Assembly (NCBI GenBank): GCA_018056705.1
Contig: JAGPFE010000005.1
Coordinates: 1 to 64,000 of the forward strand
From: Candidatus Hydrogenedentota bacterium
GTDB lineage: Bacteria; Hydrogenedentota; Hydrogenedentia; Hydrogenedentales; CAITNO01
Direction: 5' to 3'
DNA: 64,000 nucleotides
Below, one piece after another: positions 36,974-43,366 of this stretch (position 1 is its first letter; each line of letters opens with the position of its first letter). The notes below the pieces were generated by a model. It was not told where the DNA came from and did not search any database. It worked only from the letters and a program-made list of their open reading frames with translations. A program made the position numbers and the translations under genes.

Positions 36974-38002
36974 ATGCAAGTCAGCATCCAACGGAAAAAG
37001 GGATTCACCCTGATCGAACTGCTGGTGGTCATCGCGATCATCGGTATCCTGGCGGCGATCCTGCTGCCCGCGCTTGCCCGGGCCCGGGAAGCGGCACGCC
37101 GGGCATCCTGCCAGAACAACCTCAAGCAGATGGGCGTCATTCTCAAAATGTACGCCAACGAGGCGAAGGGCGCCTTCCCTCCCATGCAGGGCATTTCCCT
37201 GTATTACACGGATGGGTCGGGGGGATTGCCCGCCACCTGTACCGGCCAGGATGAACCGGAACTCGCTCCGCTGACCTCCGCGCTGTTTCCCGAATACCTG
37301 AGTGACTGGAACGTCCTGGTCTGTCCATCTGCCCCGGATAGCGGCCCCGCGGAAGAGGCCCTCGCTATTATTGCCGACCAGCCCGGCCAGGTGTGCACCA
37401 GTCCTTACAAGGGTATCGCGGACAACCCGAGTGATCATTACCAGTATTTCGGCTGGGTGGTAGACCAGGTGGATGGGAATGACCCGACCATGGATCTCTC
37501 GCTTGTGGCGGGCCTGCTCAGCGTCAGTCTGCCGGCGGGGGTTCAGGGTAGCGCGCAGGTACTGGCGGTAGCCCTGCCCCTGTTCCAGGGCGGCGCTTTC
37601 GGCACCAGTCCCACGCCGAACGGCGCGCAAATCCGGGCCCTGCTGGACAAGGATATTGACGTCACCAGTTCACCGTTGTCTAACCTCATTCCCGGCATCC
37701 AGACCCTTGGGAATGCCGGTGGCACGACAATCTACCGCCTTCGAGAGGGCATCGAACGGTTCCTGATCACGGATATCAACAACGCGGCGGCTTCGAACAT
37801 GGCCCAGTCTACCGTGCCCATTTACTGGGATAGCGTGAGCGCGACCCCGGGCGCGGCGGCGGCGTTTAATCATGTGCCGGGCGGGGCGAACGTGCTTTAC
37901 CTGGACGGCCACGTGGAATTTCAGCGGTACAGTGAACGGGGTAAGTTCCCGGCGAATGGCCCTTGGGCTAATACCTATGGCCTGATCGCGGCCTCCTTCT
38001 GA
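36974..38002 (+). CDS. Prepilin-like protein with DUF1559-type C-terminus (copy 2)
   Basis: A 342-residue relative of the protein encoded at 15189. The leader [20 protein letters not shown] is a standard prepilin cleavage and methylation site, and [20 protein letters not shown] follows. The central part diverges and is longer. The end shares [14 protein letters not shown] and [18 protein letters not shown] with copy 1. It probably enters the same pilin-like pathway. AAAGGAG precedes the ATG. It follows the export operon by 147 bp and ends before a strong terminator. Confidence 0.93.
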   Translation: MQVSIQRKKGFTLIELLVVIAIIGILAAILLPALARAREAARRASCQNNLKQMGVILKMYANEAKGAFPPMQGISLYYTDGSGGLPATCTGQDEPELAPLTSALFPEYLSDWNVLVCPSAPDSGPAEEALAIIADQPGQVCTSPYKGIADNPSDHYQYFGWVVDQVDGNDPTMDLSLVAGLLSVSLPAGVQGSAQVLAVALPLFQGGAFGTSPTPNGAQIRALLDKDIDVTSSPLSNLIPGIQTLGNAGGTTIYRLREGIERFLITDINNAAASNMAQSTVPIYWDSVSATPGAAAAFNHVPGGANVLYLDGHVEFQRYSERGKFPANGPWANTYGLIAASF

Positions 38003-38350
38003 TTTACCTGTCCTATAGAGGGAACAGAACAGGCAGGCACGTGGGCGGACGGTTGAAACTGTCCGCCCTGTTTCTGTCTATGGTGTCGGGGCGACGTAAG
38101 AGGTGGTTCGTTAAGGTGCCTTGCTTCCGGAAAATCTGTTTAACCCCTCCCGGAACGGACACGCCCGGCCTGGCTGCGTCAGGTGCTCCTGTTTCGCGGA
38201 GGCGGTCACGGCGAAGCCTGGATAAAAAGGCGGTATTTATTTCCAGAAGAACTAATTCACCGCGTTTACTTCGCACGCGTGCCAGGATTGTGGGCGACCT
38301 TTGCACGGGCCAACGCGCGACGGGCACGGATGTGGGTCAGGCAAGGGAAA
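38003..38350. other. Convergent intergenic region
   Basis: It contains the terminator at 38043-38077. The rest has no gene, repeat or promoter that I can support; short open frames here lack ribosome binding sites and family features. Confidence 0.5.
38043..38077 (+). terminator. Intrinsic terminator after prepilin-like gene 2
   Basis: Perfect 8-bp arms GGGCGGAC / GTCCGCCC (38043-38050 and 38061-38068), extended inside by GTT/AAC pairs, followed by TGTTTCTGT. Confidence 0.8.
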
Positions 38351-39754
38351 TCAGGAGGTTTTGACCGGCAAGGTCCCCGGCATACCCGGGCAATGCCCCT
38401 CGTCTTTTTTCCGTTCGATGGCCTTGCGTTCCGACAGGGACAGCGGAATGCCGCCTTCCTGCTTGATCTGGATGATCAGGTCGGAAAAGTTTTCCCACTG
38501 GTCCGGCGCGTCCCAGCGCGCCTTGTCCAGCAGGGCCACGGCTTCCAGCCAGCGTTTTTCTTCCCTGAGTTTCAGGGCTTCCAGCCGCATCCGGCGGACG
38601 TCTCCGTCTTCGCCCATGGCTTTCCAGTGCTCCAGGGCCTGCTGGTACAGCCGGTCAGCCTCGGCTTTCAGGGCGGGGTATTCTGCCGTGTCCCTGGCGG
38701 CTTCGGCCCGCTTCAGCGCGGCTTCCCACTGTTTCTCAAGCAGTTTTCCCTGGTTACTTCGGATGAACCGGGGAGCCACTTCCTTGGTCAGTTCACTTTC
38801 GGGAAAGCGAGCCTGGTAGTCTTCCCATCCACGGATCGCCTCTTCGTACTGGCCGTTCAGTTCCATGCAGATGTACAGTTGCCGGGGAACCCACCGGTCA
38901 TGGGGCAGGCGCACTGCCTCGGCCAGATACTTCACGGCGTTGGCGTAATCGTTCATTTTCTGCTTGTAGATGGCGAACCCCAGGTCGAAGTAGAGCTTGT
39001 AGTTCCTGGGATTCTTGCGGATGCCATCCTTGAGAAAGTCGATGGCAAAGTAGTAATACCGCTCCTTTTCGCCCACGCAGGCCTGGTACCGCTCATCCCA
39101 CTCCCGCAGGGCCCATGGGGTGTCGGCCATTTTGGCCGTGGCGTTGTAGGCCATGTGCCATGCCCCGATCTGGTAAGCCTCGATGAAGTTCGGATCCAGC
39201 AGCACGCAGGTTTTCATGAGGGCGACCATCCGGTACAGGTCGCCGCGGTGCCAGTAACGATCCACCTGGATCCACAGCCAGTTCGCGGCTACCTTGCGGA
39301 ATCCGAAGAACAGGCTGAATAATCCCACGTCCCCTTCCTGGGCCTCCTGGTAACCGACGCTCCGGGCAAACTGGAGTTTACCTTCCCGCGCGGCCCTGAG
39401 AAAGGTTTCCCGGGCCGGTCGCAGGGCGTCGCCCCGGGCGAGGGCCCAGATCGCCCGGTCGTTTTTCAGGTCCCGGGCCAGCGTGGTGATAGGGCCCGTG
39501 GTGACGGCATCCGCGAGTTCCGCCCCTTCAGGGGTTGTGGCGGCCAGCTGGTTGCAGGTTTCCAGCAACTGGCGGTCAAGGTATTCCGAACTGGTATCCT
39601 GAAACAGCCGCTCGTCCACCGCGGCCGCAAGCATCCACCGGTAAAAGGCTTCCGCCTCGCGCAGGCGGGTTACCCGGCGTCCCTGCCACGCGCCAAGTGC
39701 CGCCACGATTACGAAGGCGACCGCCAGGATCAACCTGCTGTAATGGCGGTTCAT
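38351..39754 (-). CDS. Membrane-anchored TPR-repeat protein linked to an ABC exporter
   Basis: A 467-residue protein with an N-terminal signal anchor (LILAVAFVIVAALGAWQ) and helical repeats of TPR type through its length (for example YAIDFLKDG-like units, YANAVKYLAEAV, YEEAIRGWEDYQ, RLYQQALEHWKAM). The protein is rich in Trp and Tyr. The gene follows the ABC-2 permease by 4 nt, so it probably works in or near that exporter. No enzymatic motif is seen. Confidence 0.78.
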   Translation of the reverse strand: MNRHYSRLILAVAFVIVAALGAWQGRRVTRLREAEAFYRWMLAAAVDERLFQDTSSEYLDRQLLETCNQLAATTPEGAELADAVTTGPITTLARDLKNDRAIWALARGDALRPARETFLRAAREGKLQFARSVGYQEAQEGDVGLFSLFFGFRKVAANWLWIQVDRYWHRGDLYRMVALMKTCVLLDPNFIEAYQIGAWHMAYNATAKMADTPWALREWDERYQACVGEKERYYYFAIDFLKDGIRKNPRNYKLYFDLGFAIYKQKMNDYANAVKYLAEAVRLPHDRWVPRQLYICMELNGQYEEAIRGWEDYQARFPESELTKEVAPRFIRSNQGKLLEKQWEAALKRAEAARDTAEYPALKAEADRLYQQALEHWKAMGEDGDVRRMRLEALKLREEKRWLEAVALLDKARWDAPDQWENFSDLIIQIKQEGGIPLSLSERKAIERKKDEGHCPGMPGTLPVKTS

Positions 39755-39758
39755 GCGT

Positions 39759-40589
39759 TCACAGTTCCTTCCGCCAGAAGATCAGCCACGCCAGCAGAAA
39801 CCCGCCAATCGCCCAGATGAGCCCGTAGGCGACCAGGTTGGGAATCATCACGTCCGTGGGCGGGTCATTCGGCATGCCGTTCACGATCTGGTTCCGCAGG
39901 CTGAAATTCTGCAGGTTGGGTAGCACGTCGTACAGGATTCCCGCGATCTGGCCCAGCAGGTCGTCGAGCCATTTGCCGGTCTGGCCCGCCCGGTTCTGCA
40001 CGTCCTTGAGGTACTCGGTCAGGTTGCCCGTGATGTAGACGAACAGGCCGCCGATGGTGGGCAGCACGGGCGAGGTGGCCGCCGTGGAGATGGCGAAGGT
40101 AAAGGCCGAGAGAATCAGGAACTCGAAATAGGTCAGCAGCAGGGCCCACAGCAGCAGCGTGGGCATGACGCCCTGCCGGATGTACAGGGCGGCGAAAAAC
40201 AGGATCCCCATCAGGGCGAGGTTGACGATGATAATCAGTTGCGCCCCGAGAAATTTGCCCAGCAGGTACTGCCAGCGGCGAATGGGCTTGGAAAGGATGG
40301 AATAGATGACCTTGTTTTCCACCTCGTTCGGTACCACCGAGGCCGAGGTGAACACGGTGATGAGCGCGCCGAAGATCGAAATCGTCGCCACGCAGATATC
40401 CTTGATCAGTTTGAGTTCGATGTCGGTGCGCGAGGTGGGGTCCAGGAAGGCCGAGATGAAACTCGACCCGAAAATGACCAGCAGGCTGAGAATGAGGAAA
40501 CCGATCAGCGTCCGTTTCCGGATGCCTTCCCGGTAGGTGTATACCGCGATGGCCCAGGGCCCGCGGAAAACTCCGGCTAGTTGTTTCAT
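39759..40589 (-). CDS. ABC-2 type transporter permease
   Basis: A 276-residue membrane protein with about six helices. The N-terminus AIAVYTYREGIRKRTLIGFL and the amphipathic KVIYSILSKPIRRWQYLLGK segment are typical of ABC-2 permeases of the NosY/GldF kind. It overlaps the ATPase gene by 4 nt (ATGA). The substrate is unknown; relatives export polysaccharides, antibiotics or act in gliding and copper-enzyme maturation. Confidence 0.9.
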   Translation of the reverse strand: MKQLAGVFRGPWAIAVYTYREGIRKRTLIGFLILSLLVIFGSSFISAFLDPTSRTDIELKLIKDICVATISIFGALITVFTSASVVPNEVENKVIYSILSKPIRRWQYLLGKFLGAQLIIIVNLALMGILFFAALYIRQGVMPTLLLWALLLTYFEFLILSAFTFAISTAATSPVLPTIGGLFVYITGNLTEYLKDVQNRAGQTGKWLDDLLGQIAGILYDVLPNLQNFSLRNQIVNGMPNDPPTDVMIPNLVAYGLIWAIGGFLLAWLIFWRKEL

Positions 40590-41641
40590 CGCGCGCCATC
40601 TCCCGCGGGGGCGGTTGCCGCGAGGGATTCCTCCCTGGCGGATTTCACCACCCGGACAAACAGTTCTTCCAGCGTTTCCCGCCGGGGCATGATGCTGGAC
40701 ACGTTCAACTTCAGTTCGCGGCACAGGCCGACCGCGGCCTCCGCGTCCGTTCCACGGGGCATGCGCAACCTCGCCCGGGAACCCACCACGTCTTCGATCG
40801 TTACGCCCCGTTCAGATGCTTTATCGGCCAGGTCGGGATTCCAGCCGTCCACTTCCACCTGCAGGTCCCGGGCTTCCAGCAGTTCTGCCAGCGTGCCCTG
40901 CCGCTGCAGCACGCCCTCGAACAGGATTCCCACCCGGTCACAGATCAGTTCCACTTCGAGCAGTTCGTGACTTGAAATCAGCAGGGTTTTGCCGGCGTCC
41001 CGCAACGCCGCCAGGATATCCCGGATTTCTTTCCGCGCGATGGGGTCCAGTCCCGTGGTAGGTTCGTCCAGAATGAGGATGTCCGGATCGCTGATGAGGG
41101 CCTGCGCGAGACCAATCCGTTGCCGCATACCCTTGGAGTAACTGCGCAACAGCCGCTTGCGCGCGTGGGCGATCCCCACTTGGTCCATCACGGCGTTGAT
41201 CCGCGCGTCCAGTTCCCTGCCGCCGAGACCATACAGGCGACCGTAATACTTCAGGATCTCCTCGCCCCGCAGGAAGTCGGGATAGTAGGCGCCCTCCGGC
41301 AGGTAACCAATCCGTTTCTTGACGCGGACAGATCCGATGTCCCGGTCGCCGAACACCTCCACGTGACCCGAAGTGGGGAAAATCAGCCCGAGAATCATCT
41401 TGATGGTGGTGGTCTTTCCCGAACCGTTCGGCCCCAGGTAACCGTAAATTTCCCCGGGCCGCACTTCGAGGTTCAGGTCTGTCAGGGCCCGCACGTCCTG
41501 GGACGCCCGCGCGCCTTCGTACACCTTGGTGAGGTTGCACGTGCGAATCGCGGGAATATCCCGGGCTTTGCCGTTTTCCTCAGGGGATTTTCTCTTCTTG
41601 CTGCTCACGGTGACATACCTGCCGGTTGGGGTTTCGTTCAT
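40586..41641 (-). CDS. ABC-2 type transporter ATP-binding protein
   Basis: A 351-residue ATPase of the CcmA/NatA type. Walker A GPNGSGKTTT, Q-loop YLPEGAYYP, signature SYSKGMRQRIGLAQAL, Walker B ILILDEPTTGLDP and ISSHELLEVE are present. A C-terminal extension (about 260-351) is common in ABC-2 exporters. It is the first gene of a three-gene operon with the permease and the TPR protein. No clear Shine-Dalgarno sequence is visible before ATG 41641. Confidence 0.93.
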   Translation of the reverse strand: MNETPTGRYVTVSSKKRKSPEENGKARDIPAIRTCNLTKVYEGARASQDVRALTDLNLEVRPGEIYGYLGPNGSGKTTTIKMILGLIFPTSGHVEVFGDRDIGSVRVKKRIGYLPEGAYYPDFLRGEEILKYYGRLYGLGGRELDARINAVMDQVGIAHARKRLLRSYSKGMRQRIGLAQALISDPDILILDEPTTGLDPIARKEIRDILAALRDAGKTLLISSHELLEVELICDRVGILFEGVLQRQGTLAELLEARDLQVEVDGWNPDLADKASERGVTIEDVVGSRARLRMPRGTDAEAAVGLCRELKLNVSSIMPRRETLEELFVRVVKSAREESLAATAPAGDGAR

Positions 41642-42198
41642 GGCTGCCGCGCGAATCAGAAAACCACGCGCCGATCGACAACCGCGGGGCCATTTTCCCC
41701 GGCGCGGGAATCCGCCACGATATCCGCGAACGGATGCTTATCATACCGGAATCCGTTTCATCCGGCGCAAACCGGCCCGCTCGATCCTGAAGTAAGTTCA
41801 AGTCGCGCCCTCCTGTTTTGCCGGATATTGTGTGGAGGTGTCTGACGGTTCTGGCGTTGTCCTGGGATATTTGGGTGTGTTCCTTAATCGGAACGCGTTC
41901 GTTCAGGCAAAACTTGACTCTGTCATTTCGAGCGAAGCGAGAAATCTTGGCCCCCGTATTAAGATTTCTCCTCACTTCGTTCGTCGAAATGACAAAAGAC
42001 CTCGTCAAAGGCAAGTATAACGTGGCAACCACCGCCTCACCCCGGTTGTCGAAATGGCAGAAACAGGGCCACACGCGAGTTGATGGGTCGGCTCCCATCT
42101 GAAATCTTTCATCAAAAAGAACGACCCTCCTTCCCCGCAATGTGTGCAACTTCACGGGACGCTCACAGGTTACCGCGCCCTTGGAGTAGGGAAAAGGA
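41642..42198. other. Intergenic region with an inverted REP-like pair
   Basis: Lies between the NifX-like gene end and the ABC exporter start. It contains the head-to-head repeat pair at 41921-41994 and a TATGAT -10-like box for the exporter near 41740. An open frame crossing it has no family signature or ribosome binding site and is rejected. Confidence 0.55.
41921..41994. repeat. REP-like repeat pair, copies B1 and B2 (inverted)
   Basis: B1 at 41921-41948 reads TGTCATTTCGAGCGAAGCGA then GAAATCTT. B2 at 41961-41994 is the longer form in opposite orientation. The two arms can form a long bulged hairpin around a 12-nt loop and may act as a terminator for the NifX-like transcript. Confidence 0.82.
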
Positions 42199-42639
42199 TC
42201 AATGCCGGTGGTGAGAACAGGTCGCGCGGGAAGTTTTCAGGTTTCCTTCCAGGAAAGCCGTCACCGCGTCGCGGACAGAAAGGCGCTGATCAGTGATGAT
42301 CGGCCGGATGCCATGCTGTTCCAGGTCATGGGCGGCGCGGGGACCCATCCCGCCACAGATGACCGCGTCACAGTCACCCAGCAGGGCCAGCAGACCGGCA
42401 TGGCTGTGCTGGACGTGCTCTTCACCGTGCCCCGGGACGCCGGCGTGGCCATGGCACGCGCCCTGTCCGTGGTGGGATTCCGCACCCGTGGCGTCTCCAT
42501 GGTGGCGCGCGCCAACGTTCGCCCGGACCTCTTCTTCCGAAACAGTTCCGTCGGTTATCGTGAACACGACGAAACACGCGCTGCGCCCGAAGTGTTCAGA
42601 GAGTTCCTTGCCGTTTCCTGATGCTACCGCGATTTTCAT
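42199..42639 (-). CDS. NifX/NafY-like (dinitrogenase Fe-Mo cofactor biosynthesis domain) protein
   Basis: A 146-residue protein with the MTH1175/NifX fold: MKIAVASGNGKELSEHFGRSACFVVF, a variable centre, then LLALLGDCDAVICGGMGPRA and LEQHGIRPIIT. The central part and the last residues are very rich in His (HHGDATGAESHHGQGACHGH), suggesting metal binding. Outside nitrogen fixation such proteins are thought to bind Fe-S or Mo/Cu-type cofactors. Its partner is the DUF134 protein encoded 54 nt upstream. AAAGGAA precedes the ATG. Confidence 0.88.
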   Translation of the reverse strand: MKIAVASGNGKELSEHFGRSACFVVFTITDGTVSEEEVRANVGARHHGDATGAESHHGQGACHGHAGVPGHGEEHVQHSHAGLLALLGDCDAVICGGMGPRAAHDLEQHGIRPIITDQRLSVRDAVTAFLEGNLKTSRATCSHHRH

Positions 42640-42693
42640 GAAGGGTTCCTTTCCAGCCTGTTGTCAGGGCCAAGTGTCAGGGTTGCCGCGTCA

Positions 42694-43200
42694 TTACGCG
42701 CCATCCCGGTCGGGTCTTCCATGGCACGCGCCCCCGCCACACCGCCTCCGGCCGTGTCGGCAAGGTCCCCGGGTTCCGGCGGGACCACGGTCCCCGGGAT
42801 GCCGGTGAAACGCGCCACTTCCGCAGGCGGGACATGCCGTCGGCCGCCCGGATCCATGGGGGATCTCCCAGGCGTGATTACACTGAGCGCACAGAAATTT
42901 ACGCATGGTTTGAACCTCCACCACGCCGCCTTCCACCCGGAGGGGCTTGCCTTCCACCAGGGCCCTGGCCACTTTATGCCGGGCCATGGCGACCACCCGG
43001 GCGAACGTCTGGCGGGATATGTTCATCCGGCTGGCGGCCTCATCCTGGTAGAGACCTTCCATGTCGGCCAGGCGGATCGCTTCCAGTTCATCATGTCCCA
43101 GCACGAGTTCGTTCCCAGGGGGGCTATCGGTTCCGGCAGGCTCGAACCGTTCCCAGGACACCGTGTATTCGATGGTTCTGCAACGACACGGACGCGGCAT
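42694..43200 (-). CDS. DUF134 (UPF0251) putative DNA-binding protein with zinc-ribbon tail
   Basis: A 168-residue protein. The N-terminal DUF134 helix-turn-helix (about 1-98) shows MPRPCRCR, LGHDELEAIRLADMEGLYQ and AASRMNISRQTFARVVAMAR. The C-terminal part has CAQCNHAW and CPACGSGAFH, a zinc or iron ribbon, and a Gly/Arg-rich end. DUF134 genes are commonly next to NifX-like genes in anaerobes, as here, so this is probably the local regulator. A strong promoter with an overlapping palindrome lies just upstream and suggests autoregulation. Confidence 0.88.
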   Translation of the reverse strand: MPRPCRCRTIEYTVSWERFEPAGTDSPPGNELVLGHDELEAIRLADMEGLYQDEAASRMNISRQTFARVVAMARHKVARALVEGKPLRVEGGVVEVQTMRKFLCAQCNHAWEIPHGSGRPTACPACGSGAFHRHPGDRGPAGTRGPCRHGRRRCGGGACHGRPDRDGA

Positions 43201-43219
43201 CGCGGGTTCCTTTTACTTA

Positions 43220-43249
43220 ATTATAAGCATATGCTCAAAACAAAGTCAA
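43220..43249 (-). promoter_or_regulatory. Promoter of the DUF134/NifX-like genes with an internal palindrome
   Basis: Minus-strand TTGACT and TATAAT spaced 18 bp. A perfect 10-bp palindrome AGCATATGCT (43226-43235) lies in the spacer, touching the -10 box, where a bound repressor would block polymerase. Confidence 0.72.
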
Positions 43250-43257
43250 AAAAAACG

Positions 43258-43269
43258 TTTTCGCGAAAA
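43258..43269. promoter_or_regulatory. Perfect palindrome TTTTCGCGAAAA in the divergent control region
   Basis: A 12-bp perfect palindrome between the DUF134 promoter and the promoter of the pilus cluster leader gene. It is a candidate operator; the cognate regulator is unknown. Confidence 0.4.
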
Positions 43270-43293
43270 AACCGGTTGAGTTGTGCTGATGCC

Positions 43294-43322
43294 TGCCAAG
43301 GGGCCATGGTACGTGCTACAAT
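43294..43322 (+). promoter_or_regulatory. Promoter of the pilus cluster leader gene
   Basis: TACAAT at 43317-43322 with an upstream TGc (extended -10) and a weak TGCCAA at 17 bp. The leader to ATG 43367 is about 38 nt. Confidence 0.5.
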
Positions 43323-43366
43323 AAAATTAATGTCGGATACAGTGTCCGAACCCGGAGCCCGCGTTC

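Noticed and set aside
38041..38364. Small plus-strand frames after prepilin-like gene 2
   Set aside because: They begin inside a transcription terminator hairpin and have no recognisable product.
41580..42155. Open frame crossing the ABC exporter start and the REP-like repeats
   Set aside because: It runs through an inverted repeat and a gene overlap, has no motif and no ribosome binding site.
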